A program made the translations under genes and the position numbers. The notes beneath the pieces were generated by a model. It was not told the origin of the DNA and did not search any database. It saw only the letters and a list, made by a program, of their open reading frames with translations. Below are positions 23,001-34,949 of a stretch of 64,000 bases of DNA, in pieces (position 1 is the first letter of the stretch; every line of letters starts with the position of its first letter). The stretch is taken from contig NC_053048.1 of assembly GCF_003473485.1 (NCBI RefSeq), positions 37,444,755-37,508,754 on the forward strand, given 5' to 3'. This stretch comes from Medicago truncatula. Its lineage: Eukaryota > Streptophyta > Magnoliopsida > Fabales > Fabaceae.

Positions 23001-25594
23001 TGTTCCTGAATTCTACCAGCATCAATTCGGGATGTTACATTATGGTCTTTAGGGTAACAGTCCTCTAACAAATATTTTGGGGAGGATGACCATGCGTGAA
23101 CATGACCCTTTTGGGAAATGTTAACCGGTGCCCCCGGGGCACTGGTTAAGGAAGCCAAAAGAAGAAAGTGAAAGTAAAAAAAGACACTTGTTAATCTTTT
23201 AATGCATTGATTACACAACTTTCAATTTAAATATTACTATATTTGCTTCCTTAACCAGTGCCCCGGGGGCATTGGTTAACATGACCCTTTTTTTTTTGGG
23301 AAATGGTTATAGTCGTAATCTTTATAAAAGTAATAAAATAATAATTTAAGTTATATCTTGGATCAAAATCCGGGATATAACAGTGTGGAGTACAACTATA
23401 GAAGCATTGGTAAGATGGAAAGACCAGATGGTGGATAACCCATTAGTTAGACGCAGTGGAGGCCAAACAAACCTATAGGTCCAACCTGCGAGAGAGATTC
23501 AAATATAAGATCCATCTCCAAACATGCTTCATGACATAGACATTATCACATTGTTTGATCTACGTAGCTGACCACATCTAGTGACAAAAGGTTTTGCAGT
23601 TATTGTTTTTAATACCCTGTCGTGCCTGTTATACTATCATTCTTACAAATTGTCTTGCCCCTGTATAGTCTTTTGTTGGATACATATTGAAATTATTTTT
23701 TTTTATGCTCAATCATTTAGTGAATTAGTTATAAACCTGATTAAGGGGCCTTTTAGTTTTTTGTGGACTGCTTGTCCATTGTTTTAAGAGATATTAGCGC
23801 ACACAATCAATAATCATGTTGTCCTGCTGAGTGTCACCTGTGTTTATTGCTGCTATTGAGATGAATTGATAAAGTGGTGCTCTTTGTAACAGGAAGATAA
23901 TAGCAGTTTTGATGCATCAAAACTTACTGCAGGGCACGTTGCTGCCAATACAATAAGACTTTTGATTGCTGGGTCCCAGGCAGGTGGATTGATTGGGATG
24001 TCGGGTCAAAACATTGAGAAGTTACGGAACTCTTCTGGTGCCATGATTACTGTTCTTGCACCGAGTCAGTTGCCTTTATGTGCTTCTGCCCATGAATCTG
24101 ATAGAGTAGTACAGGTGGGATGTCTAAAGCCATGCACATAATTTTTTTTCCCACTTTGCAACTCCCTTTCACCATAATATTTGACAATAATTATAACCAA
24201 GCTTACAATATACTTTTCATAGTTTTGCTGAAATAAACACTTGCATCGATGTGTTGAATGATACATACCCTTCAACATATTAAGTATTAGAGTTTCCATG
24301 TTCAAATCGTGCTATACAATCTTTTATATGATCATTATCTATAATTTTTTTTGAAGAATTTTATCTATCCAATTCAATTGTCAATGCTTCTTATGAAATT
24401 GATCGTATCATTCTGCTATTAGTTCTGAAGGCAACTGCCCTCCTTTCTTCATAACTAAGTTGCTAAAATTACTAAATTATATACTTTTTTCTAGTAAATT
24501 CTCTGATCAGCAAAGTTAGCACTTAAGATATTATATACACCGTACAAGTATTATTAAGATTATTTGGGGGATCAAAATTAGATGTTTACTTTATGCTTTG
24601 CTCTTCCTTCTTGCTATTAAGTTGTTTTGTTGCTGAATTTCGACCGTCATTGTTGAATTTAGTTATCGGGAGATGTTTCCACGGTAATGAAAGCATTGGA
24701 GGAGATAGGTTGCCAGTTAAGGTCTGTTAGTGAGCTTTCTGTATAGAATTTGAACCTTGCTCAAATCCGGTTTCTAAATTTTGTTACATTTTGTCTCACC
24801 TATTTATCAACTCAAATTTTGTTTAGGGAAAATCCCCCAAGACAAGTGATTTCAATCAGCCCAACATACAACTACGCTGCAATTCGACCATCCCAGCCAT
24901 ATCTTGACCCAAATTCAGGTTATTTAAAGTTTTCTATATCATAACAGCTTTTAGCTGCCATTTAGCAGTTATATCAGGTTTTGAATATTGTCTTACAATC
25001 ACTTCATCTCTAGGACAACCAATCTTGCAGTTGATTATGTTACATTTGAGATGCTGATTTCGGAAACAATGGTTGGTGGGTTGATTGGAAGATGTGGCTC
25101 AAACATATCAAGGATCAGAAATGAGTCTGGAGCAATGATCAAGGTTAGATTTCTAATTACTTCTTCACTTTAGTTCAATCAAATATGTGAACATCAATGA
25201 CATTTTGATGGATGAAGAGTTTGTTAGTTCCATTATACATCATGTAAAATAAATTATTATTAATTTTTTCTTCGTAAGTGTCCAAGACTGATTTTCAGCT
25301 GATTTATTTCTTCACCAATTGGAAAATGTTGCAGGTTTATGGTGGAAAAGGTGAGCAGAAGCATAGGCAAATTCAATTCGGTGGTAGTGCTGAACAGGTG
25401 ATGAGTTAATCTAATTTTCTAATCATGTGCAATATTCTATGTTGTGCTCTTTTTATCATTGTTGGATTTGTTCTTTTCCTATATCTATTCATACTTTTTC
25501 TGTTGAAACTTGAATTTTTAAACAGGTAGCTTTGGCAAAAAAGAGAGTTGATGAATATATATACGATCAGTTGATACAGCAACCTGATACATAA
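20087..25594 (+). CDS. Three-KH-domain RNA-binding protein (PCBP/hnRNP K-like)
   Basis: KH proteins bind single-stranded C- or U-rich RNA; plant members act in processing of flowering and stress transcripts (family knowledge). Exons: 20087-20506, 21651-21752, 23893-24114, 24663-24721, 24827-24918, 25031-25143, 25335-25397, 25526-25594. All are GT-AG and in phase: 379 aa. The start is the ATG before SQQDQIP; no upstream in-frame ATG was seen. Residues 1-75 are low complexity, rich in Met, His, Gln and Pro. A basic KRRRDDED patch, a possible nuclear signal, follows. KH GxxG loops are GKEG at 116-119, GMSG at 209-212 and GRCG at 318-321. All three domains look intact, with a short C-terminal tail. 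Intron 2 is 2.1 kb and filled with transposon remnants. For exon 6 only the acceptor at 25031 keeps the frame. The protein lies outside the PEPPER and BTR1 types as I know them; no symbol is assigned. Confidence 0.93.
22741..22975 (+). mobile_element. Ty3/gypsy retroelement protease-region fragment
   Basis: A short plus-strand frame contains VPLKHLGVILGMDWLTSH and then YVLLDCARRSVIF. The LGMDWL-LLDC-F order is the retropepsin-like (RVP_2) region of plant gypsy polyproteins. Nothing of gag or reverse transcriptase remains nearby. Motifs like gtaacatccccga (22741) and cgggatgttaca (about 23027) hint at LTR remnants. It lies inside intron 2 of the KH gene. Confidence 0.6.
23120..23280. mobile_element. 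Foldback element with palindromic ends and a long flanking duplication
   Basis: The ends are near-perfect inverted repeats of about 34 bp starting gttaaccggtgcccccgggg. Each end is itself a palindrome around cccgggg, so the ends are also direct repeats of each other. The immediate flanks repeat atgaccctttt...gggaaat: 18 bp on the left (23102-23119, four T) and 24 bp on the right (23281-23304, ten T). The AT-rich core has no coding capacity. It lies within KH intron 2. Superfamily unknown. Confidence 0.72.
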
Positions 25595-28588
25595 CAATCA
25601 GCGTAAGTATTTAAGAATTTGGTAAATTGAAGGTGTAAATTTTTTTGTGAACAATTTTGTAATAACAAAGGTTCTTCACTTGATTTAGAAGCTTTTAATC
25701 CCTTTTTTAAAGGTGACATTTTATGGTTCTTTGGTACTGTAAAATTGTTTACCAGTGGATTAAAATTGAATCATTATTTTAAATGATTTGCTACTGATGG
25801 ATTAGTTTGAGATTTAATTTAATGAATTTAAAATCAAGTATTCTTATCCTAAATATTTTTGTTCTCCTACCCAAGTAGCTGATTGTAAAATGTAAACTGT
25901 ACTAAAGGAGGGTTATAGCTTGAGTTTACTAATTTTCTTTATTAGACAAATCTTAATAAATATTGAAGGTGTGCGAGTCAAGCCATGCTCAATGCCCAAA
26001 AATATGTTTACTTCTTGGATTCCTAACTTTGTTGGGCTGGATTACTATAATTTATGTGTATAAATAAGATTTTGTTTTGCTCATTGATTTTGTTTTTGTT
26101 GTGATATCAACCCTTTATATTTTCTCTTTTTAATTTTGGTCTCGTAGACTACCTTAATTTTAGGGACTTGCCTAAATAGATTCCAATACTTGAACCATTA
26201 AAATACAAATGAGCGAGAGTAGCTCAAATTTAAAATGAATAAAAAGTGTAAAAGGGAAGGGTGTGGTCTAAGATCATGTTGAGACCAATTTATATGCTTT
26301 CCGGTTAACATTGGTTGTGTTTTTTTCTGAAATTAATAGATTTCTGGTCTACTCAATTTCCAGAGATGCCAAACCTGGAAAGCCAAAATCTCTAGCCTCT
26401 GTCAAACTTCCACTATGAATTCATTCCAGCTTTGTTGTTTGACCATATGGGTGCAGGGTGCTTATTTGTTAGTTGTTAGTACTGTTGATTGTGTATGTTT
26501 ATAAACGGATTCCGTTTGTTTTTCATATATTATTAGGGGATCAATTTGCTGATGTTCTAACTTGTTTCAGCTTGTACCATACCCAACTGTTTTAATATAG
26601 TTTAGGGTATATTCATAATTATTCATTCGGAAGAATAGGAATGCTTAGGCATGCTGCGCGTTTATCATATGTTGGTTAACATGGCTATCAACTCAATCGA
26701 AATGGCGTGTCTGTATCAATTTTCTTAATAGTATTTCATTTACAGCGTTGATTAAGCATATGTTACTTATTCAAACTTTATTGGGCAAATTTAGTGTCTT
26801 TTAAATGACTTTAACTCTAACGTTATGAATTTTTATTTTTTTAAAGAAGATTCTAACGTTTTTTGAAAGGAGATTATGATAAATAATTATCGTAGAATCA
26901 ACATAGGAGGCGTAAGTGTGAGTACAATAAGAATTAAGTAAGTTTAATTATTAGGACTGGTATCAGTATATTTAGTCTTCTGGTTTGGTAAATTCTTAGG
27001 AAACCTAAAGTTTGGTTCGGTACCGTTACCCTAAAGGCAAAATTCATTCAAAATTTGATTTGATTTTTAAATAAATTAGAACAAAATTGTGAGATGGCAT
27101 TGAATAATTGGATGATGTTTACTTTATGCTTTGCTCTTGTTTCTCATGTGTTCATAAACTCCTGCTGATAGAAAATACCATTTCAATTATTTATTTTTTA
27201 TTTTAGTTTTCCTTAGGTTTCTTTCGCTACATTTCATTGATTTATAATGTCAATAATTGTCAAATTGTATTTTTGAACTTGATTATTGTCAACTGGATAT
27301 TATTTATTTAAATTCTTTTAATGTCAGTCAATATCTTTATTTTGAACTTTGTATTTAAATTCTTTGTTTTATTGACTAGTTATATTAGTCACTTATTCAA
27401 GTGAATATGTACTCATCTCTGTCATTGTTGATGAAAATATTAATAGGTTTTTGTAAAACAAGTATACTGCAGTTGTGAGGAATGAATCCCTAATTCGGGT
27501 TTTGAATTTTTGAAAGTCGTGACGGATATCTCTAAATCACCATTGAATTGTTGTCTAAACATTTCTCCATTGAATTGAAATTTGATGTCTGAATGTTGAA
27601 GAACTAATATTATGGTGTGAATATGTATGTACACTTTGATTAGGATATAAGAAGAATAAGATTAATGGAGATTGATTGAGACATTAGGGGTTGTGGTTTG
27701 GACAAAATTGGGATGGAACGTACCAGAGTAAAATATTTTGGATTTTATTTTAATTTTTTTAATAAATAGTCACACATACACTGAGTTGATTCTACCTCAA
27801 TCAACTGTGAAGGTAGTATTTATCGAGCTTGCTTGTGAACGATGGAGCTAAATGTTAAGAATGTTATTTTCGAGTAGATGTCTAATTTGTCGTAGATGAT
27901 TTTCATTTTTATCCATAATAAGAGTTTAGAGTTTAATTTACTCAATATTTATTTTAAAAACTCATATTGAGATTTCTAGAAGTGAAATAAATGTGGCCAC
28001 TCACGCCTTAGTCATAGTAGCCACATGCTGACATGCACATCACATTCCTACATGTAATCAACCTTTTATTGATGAAAGGAAGTATTTGCCAGTAAAAAAA
28101 GTTGACGGAACTAATACAATAGGCATTGGCATGATCCATATTTTAATTAATGTTTTACGTCTGACATAAAATAATGTTTTGAAATTTTAAATATTTCCCT
28201 ACCTCTAAACCCGGAATCATTGCTTTCAAACTAACATAATTAGAAATGTATTTCTTGTGTCAACCACACATCCCAGCTTGCGAGATAACCATTCAAACAA
28301 GCAAATACGTTTAATTGTTGAAACATTAATGTGACAGAGATAGCTCAACGCCACATACATGTCAACAAAAAGACCAAGATTTTTCAAAAAAAAAACATGG
28401 AAATTATAATAACAACTATTCGTCTCATTTCCCTTGATAGATAAATATATTCGTCTCATTATAATAACTTTATGTATAAATATTTTTAGAGGGGTATAAA
28501 TATAATACTTCAATGATAAAATGAGTTTTACCGGGTGACATATTTTTATTACAGCAAGTCACCAACCTAGTTAGATGAATGAAGATAA
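25595..28588. other. 3' flank of the KH gene and intergenic
   Basis: The first few hundred bases should hold the KH 3' untranslated region. Near 26537 a phrase reading GDQFADVLT recalls the end of copia RNase H but is too short to call. A 25-bp segment at 27114-27138 exactly repeats one in KH intron 3 (24581-24605). No gene is recognised. Confidence 0.4.
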
Positions 28589-28740
28589 CTCCCTCCGGTC
28601 CTATTTATAAAAAAAAAAAAAAAAAATTGATTTTTTAGATTCATTGAATAATTACAATCCATCATTTATGCAAAGATATTAATTACAATACACAAATATA
28701 TCAATTACATCAAAGTCAATATATTATGCTATACATTAAT
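28589..28740. mobile_element. Truncated Stowaway-like MITE
   Basis: The sequence ctccctccggtcctatttat is the standard left terminus of plant Stowaway (Tc1/mariner) MITEs. It is followed by a long A run and AT-rich body, but no matching right terminus was found. The truncation may be linked to the adjacent Mutator-type insertion at 28749. Confidence 0.5.
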
Positions 28741-28748
28741 AATATTAA

Positions 28749-29068
28749 GGTTAAAATATGATTTTAGTCCCTACAAATATGCCTCGTTTTGGTTTTAGTC
28801 CTTGTAAAAAAAAAATTGTTTTTGGTCCCTGCAAAATTTTTTGTTTTTGAAAATAGTCCCTGACCCCACTTTTGTGATGATTTGCATACGTGACACATTA
28901 TAACTGAACCAATTTTGTTTGTAGTTTTTGATCCCTGCAAAATATTTTGTTTTTAAAAAAGGTCCCTGCAAAATTTTTTGTCAGGGACTATTTTCAAAAA
29001 CAAAAAATTTTGCAGAGACTAAAACCAAAACGAGACATATTTGCAGGGACTAAAATCATATTTTAGCC
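28749..29068. mobile_element. Mutator-like foldback MITE (320 bp) with perfect 9-bp duplication
   Basis: The left end ggttaaaatatgattttag and the complement of the right end (ggctaaaatatgattttag) start long inverted arms that continue through ggttttagtc and caaaattttttg segments. Identical 9-bp duplications (taatattaa) lie at 28740-28748 and 29069-29077. There is no open frame. The end architecture resembles the elements at 18450 and 59437. Confidence 0.88.
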
Positions 29069-29077
29069 TAATATTAA

Positions 29078-31434
29078 TAATAATTACAGGCTTTGTAAAT
29101 TGGTTTGGGCCAATCATCTTTGCACATCTTGTGCGGGGTGATCTATCTTGTTTCTTAATACATCTCATTTTGCCTTGTTAAAAAAATGATAATTACACCA
29201 ATACATGATAAAATATAGTAAAAATATCATTCTCACTTATTCATTTATATATATTTTTAATACTTGTGAAATTATCAAAAGAGTCGTTCATTAGAGGGGA
29301 GTATCATTCAAATATTTATTTGAAGCTAGTACTTTTCAAGGAACGGGTTAGGTTGATGAATTAACTGCATAAGTTTCCATAGTCTAGGGACCTCATTTCG
29401 CCGAATGTGAGAATCCATTTTGTTTTCTTTGGTCCAACATTAAATCATTGTGTGAAAGCTTCACCACAACCTAATTGTCAATACCCACGATACACCACAA
29501 TCTAATATAAGTCTATTATATTATAGCCATAGGGGAATGGTTCCCCATCATTTAAGATTTACTAGTACATTCCAAACTTTAGGTGTGTTCTACCAAGAAA
29601 AAATATCATATAGGTGTGAGTAAGAAAAATCCTTTAGGTTTGGACTTTTTTTAAAATTATAGCTACTTCCACACCTAGAGGATAGCTTAAGCAAAATTAT
29701 AGCTACTTCTCAATTTATATGTGAATAGCTTCAACAACCGAAGTTCTAAGTATAATATGACATGATATATTAAAATTATAACTACTTCTCAAAGTCTTAA
29801 AACAAAACATAATGAATCAGAGTTTTAATATATCATTTCATTTTTTTTATGAAGAATATATAAATCATTTCATATTAGTTGGTATGTTGAAAAAGAAGTA
29901 TACATAGATAAATAACATATTATTGATAATGGTAGGTATAATAGAACAAAAATAGTTAATATTTATTATATTATAATAAAATGAAATTAAATAAAAATAA
30001 AAAGCATGCAAGTTCCTCCTAAACCCTAGACCTCTGTAGAATTTAGGACAAGACTGACGATTCCAAGATTACCACTTTATACTTTGAGTGTTACCCCCTC
30101 CTCCCTACCAAATGTGTTTATTATCTCTCAATTTCATCAATAATATACAATGTGTTTATTATATTATAAAATAATATTAAATGCTTATCACATAGGATGA
30201 TATAGATTGGATGATGAACTTAATCGTGATCTCTTTATTGGCTTTTTTGATAAGGATATACCACTGAATGAGTTTATCTTCCTCAAAACACAGTTCTTAA
30301 TGAAATATAATGTGGTGTTTTTACTCCACCCCATCGTGGACGGAAGCCCTAAAAATAGAGACTTTTTGTATTTTATATGTAGGTAGATTGTCTATAAAAT
30401 AACTTTCAGTCTCTTGATACTACAAGAATTTGAACTTTTATCCGGTCTCTCTCATTCATTTTTTTTGTCTTGTCCCCGCCATTTTTCAAATCAAATAATA
30501 AACAATCATTTTTTGTCATGTAAAATCTCTTTTTTATTTTTCAAAATCAAATGCAACAAAATACACGATGCAAAGTAATCTTATTGAAAAGTGTAACTTC
30601 AACCAAATACACGGTAGTTCATGTCAATTCCATCGTCAATCCAAACGAAAACTTAATTATCACTGCATCAAAACTATTTAAAATAAAGCTTTTGCCACAT
30701 ACTACGCCAAAAGAAAAAGGAACTCCTCAGTCCCCACAGCCACAGTACAGTGTATGTGCAAGGAAAAAAGAAGGCAGTGCCTGGTAACGGTTATATGCTA
30801 TATGTAGCCTTAGGCCAATAAGGAAAAAAAATTGATTGGTTCATGATGACGAAATGCCAAAGTTTGACTTCATTCTAAAAATGAAGGCACCATACAAAAC
30901 GCGGCACTCACATTCCTCTCTATTCTATTTCATTAGTTAATGATCCAAAGACCAAACAAACACCTACTCATAATATAGCAATAAAAATCAAATAGAAGAG
31001 TCAAAGCTTTAAAACAATTTTGAAATAAAAGTTCAAAAATGGAAAAGAAAAACGGGAACAATACTACAAATTAAAGGTTCAATATTCAACCAACAATTCA
31101 TTTCTTGCCCACAAAACAATATAGTACTTCCTTATTATTTCAAAGGCAAGTGATATCTTTTTTGCTCAAGACAAGGACAACTCACTCAATGAACAACAAG
31201 TAAATAGTAATTCGATGTGTTCACATGGAAAAGGTTAATTTTTTCCCACCATGGAAAAGTTGGATTCAATTATTAGATTAAGTGAAGAACATATTCTTAA
31301 CATGCTCTCTCAACATTAGATTTTTCTTCACACTATCTTCTAACAATTTAAAAATTCTGAAAATTAATTTTCAGAAATTAAAAAAATTCATATAATTTTT
31401 TTTTAATTCTGTAATTCATTTATTGAATGTTAGA
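29078..31434. other. Intergenic, no recognised gene
   Basis: AT-rich sequence. The phrase aaattatagctacttc recurs near 29655, 29696 and 29775 with small changes. A perfect 22-bp palindrome centred on aattaatt lies at 31355-31376. A 78-codon open frame at 30551 has no family resemblance. Nothing else is supported. Confidence 0.4.
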
Positions 31435-33418
31435 TTTTTTTTTTTTTTGAACCCACCCAAACTGACGAAGCATCCTCTCCGATAGATATCTCACCATGCG
31501 CTCTCCGAATCTCAGCCATCCAGAGTAAAGGCTGACCCGCTCAAACTGACATGTCTGATGGTGCCCTTCATATGGGGCCATGACAACCCTATTCAAATCC
31601 AGTGCATCGAGATAGTTTCTGTAGTGGTCCATTGTGCCTAAACCAGACAATGGTAAAAAAAAGCATCGCGCGTGGATACCGATTCTCTACATACTTTTCA
31701 TAGACATCCTTACTTCCCATACTTGGGAAGTGATGAAACACCCAAGCCTGCACCAAAGACAACCACATATAAATATACAAACCATATATACTTACATTTT
31801 AAAAAATAAAACATAGTTTTTAATTTATACCTGCAACAAAGTCAGGTATCCTGCCACCTGACTGCAGTTCCAACGTGCAACATTATTGAGCTCCTTATAC
31901 AAGTGAGCTAGTGCCGCAGCTCCCCATGAAAAACCAGAAACAAGATTGAGGTCTCTAAAGTACTTCAGGTACACAACATCCACAGCCCACTGGCTCTTGT
32001 CAGTGAAGATCGTGATTCCCATCAAGTACAACAAATATATGTGGACAATATGGTCCCGCAACCTCTCCACCTCCTTAGTCACACCATACTCCGCCTCCAA
32101 ATCCCTCTGCTCCTTCAAACGCTCCTTGAAGATCTCCTCCAAGTAGCCAAATCGGCAATGCGCACCTTTGGTCATTTTGACCTCTCTACGAGCATCAAAC
32201 GTACTAGACCCCAAGTACGTCTCCATAAATTACACCGTCTCGCCCCGTGATATGGACCCGTGGGACAGGAGCATGCCTTCAATGGGGATATGCAGCAAAG
32301 AGGCCACATCGTCAAGTGTGACTGTCACCTCCCTAAACTGAAGGTGGAAGCTGGAAGTCTCCTCGTGCCACCTATCCACAAAGGCACAAATTAAACAATG
32401 GTCAATCATGATGTAGCTGGTGTCTTGGAGCCAACCAAGGCTGGTGCACTGCAATTTGTTCTCCCACCACCGTGCAACCATGATAGGTTTGGTGTCATTA
32501 TCATGCATCGCTTCTATCTTCTTTCCGTTGTTGATGCATTTTAATTTTCCACGCCACTGCAAATAATTAAAATTAATAAAGTGAGTTTAAACTCATGGGT
32601 TCACAAACAGATTTAACATTACATAAACACGCAGTTTCACAAATATCAACATCATTTTCACACAGATTAACATTAATTAAGTGAATTTAAAGTGAGTTTA
32701 ACATTAATAAATACCTCGCCATCACCCGCCTTCCTGGCCACGTGCACATGGTACTTCCAAAGCAGGTCAGTCTCGTGTGGGCCACCGGGATAGTCATCTT
32801 GTGGCTCAAGGTCCACCACCTTCTCCTTCTTCTTTCGCCTTTGCCGTGACTCAGCATCTTCCATTTCCTCGTCCATAGGATGCAACTCTCCTCAAGCTTC
32901 TGCTCCTCCATGTGCTGCAAGCCCACATCAGGCTGCTCTTGCTGCAAGTCCATATACTCTTGCTGCTCCGGCTGATGCTCGACATCAGCACGACGTCCTC
33001 CAGCACCCCGACGCCTCGGAGGAACACCACCTTCATCCTCCAGCTGTTGCCTACGTGCTCTCCTATGGGAAGCATGCCCTGCCTCCCTTACGCGCCGAGT
33101 ATTAGATGCTGAACCTTCTGTAACATTCAAATTATGGTAATCAAACATCACAATCAAACAGCACAAAACATAAGCAAAAAAACGTTATGAGTTTGTCCGG
33201 ATTTCGAACTCCTGAAGTTAACAATCTAGTCCGGAAAAACAAATCCTGATTACATCCAACCAAAATTCCAAAAAAGAAAAAACACCAAATTAACCATGCA
33301 AATGTACAGAAATCGAACTTACCTTCTATGATGTTTGACAAGGGTTGAAATGCGGTGCTTTTGAGCAACAAAACTCCAAATTTGGACAAGATTTGTGGTG
33401 TTCGGATTTTGGGATAAT

Positions 33419-33454
<36 letters not shown>

Positions 33455-33539
33455 TGGTGAAATTGAAACTGTAAAAATGGGGGGTGAAGTTCCTTTTATA
33501 CTTCGCAGTTGTCCTGATTTTATATTCCGAAACACGCAT
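31435..33539 (-). pseudogene. Broken plant mobile domain (PMD, MAIN-like) gene
   Basis: PMD proteins derive from transposons; the MAIN/MAIL members help silencing and meristem maintenance (family knowledge). Four minus-strand exons can be traced: about 33539-33323, 33117-32715, 32556-31831 and 31747 to about 31449. Clear PMD blocks are FHLQFREVTVTLDDVASLLH, the HCRFGYLEE segment, SQWAVDVVYLKYFRDL and WNCSQVAGYLTLLQ. Exon 2 encodes an acidic/basic linker ending DLLWKYHVHVARKAGDGE. Damage: a frameshift near 32880, an in-frame TAA at 32230-32232 replacing a probable Glu codon, a frameshift in an eight-base run near 31655, and loss of the C-terminus after MLRQFGWVQ, where a 14-base A run (T on plus, 31435-31448) follows. 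Introns are kept, so this is not a processed copy. It could be transcribed but cannot give a full protein. Confidence 0.8.
33421..33450. repeat. (GA)n microsatellite in the PMD pseudogene 5' exon
   Basis: About 30 bp of GA repeats on plus (CT on minus). It gives the Ser-Leu run in the first exon's reading frame. Confidence 0.9.
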
Positions 33540-34949
33540 TCATGTTCCGGGTTATATAATCCAAAAGGCATTTTCGTAATTTGCATAGGGCGTGTGAGAA
33601 GGCCATAGGGTGGTAAAAGTAATAGTCTATTTATTTTGGTTAAGTAGTTCAGTGGCCAGAGCTCACACATTTTGAATGTGGAGAATGTGAGCTCACACAT
33701 TTGTTGTTTAATTTTTTTTTTTTTATCATATATTGTTTTTATAAATAGCTAAATAAATATACAATCACGCTTTCCTTATAAAAAAAAAATATATGCAGCT
33801 ACACGTCTACACTATACGATTCGCAAAACCTAACTCAAATGAAAATATCGATATTATTAGGTTTAACATATTTAACCGAGTTTAAACTCAAAATTAAATC
33901 TCGCAATTATACGTGTGAATAAGTTGAATTTGATGTTTGTCACTGTCTACAAATCAAAAGAAATATAAAATTCTTGTGTTTTATGACATACTTTTAAGGA
34001 GTAAAATTTAAAGTTAAATTTTGCCGTCCATTAAATTTCACATGTTTTGTTTTTTCATTCTCTTCACATGGTTTATTACATTTCTCAATTTTGTTTAGAT
34101 CCAGTAGCAAACAAATGCTACGAAAAATTTACATAAACTTAAATTTGAATTCATTGAAAATGTAAAATGATGAGACTCACGTAGAGAATAAGATTTAAAG
34201 AAAATATTAAAAATATAATAGTTTTAGCGTTTCTCATACTTATATTAACAATTGAATTAGGTTTCACTTATTAAAAAAAATAAAAACTGAACTAGGTTTT
34301 CACGACTTCTCAATTTATTTTTTATTCCCTTTGTTGCACTTTTTTTTTTGAACAAATTGTTGCACTCTTTATCTACACACTTAAATGTGATTTTTTATTT
34401 TGTTTTGGTATAACTATTTTTTTTATCAAATCCGAAACTTTGTCCATGAACCAACGTCTACTCCCATAGAGAATAGAGAGAGAATTTAAAAAAACAAAAA
34501 GTCAATTCTACCTTGAGTAAAAAACGGGTTAATAGTAGTACTTAGTCTTTTAGCCTATTACAGACGGAAGTTAATTACCTTACTAAAATAAAATGACAAA
34601 AATGTACATACATAGCTGGTGTAAGCATGATTCATAATGTTCTAAATAAATCCAATGTAAATCCAATCCAGCATGTACCTTTCTTTATCTGTCTTGTTTC
34701 CAAACCTGTTTCTTTCTCCAGAACCCAAGTAAGTAACTTTGACCCTCTCTCTTTATCTCTCCTCTTTTTCTCACTCCAAATTTATTATAGATTCTACCAT
34801 TACATTACTAGTAGTACCAAACCATCACTCACTTCCAACAATCTCTCTCTTAACAAACAAAACAAGACAAAGCAAACCTCAGATCTCTTTTCTCATGCTG
34901 CTGCTACTCAACAAAAAACACACGAAACGCCGTCGTATGTAACAAACAA
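33540..34949. other. Intergenic, upstream of the DUF740-like gene
   Basis: The part near 33640-33705 contains tagttcagtggccagagctc, resembling a SINE A-box, and two copies of gagctcacacattt with an inverted partial copy between them. From about 34730 the sequence turns pyrimidine-rich (ctctctctttatctctcc), consistent with the promoter and 5' leader of the gene starting at 34950. No TATA box was assigned. Confidence 0.4.
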
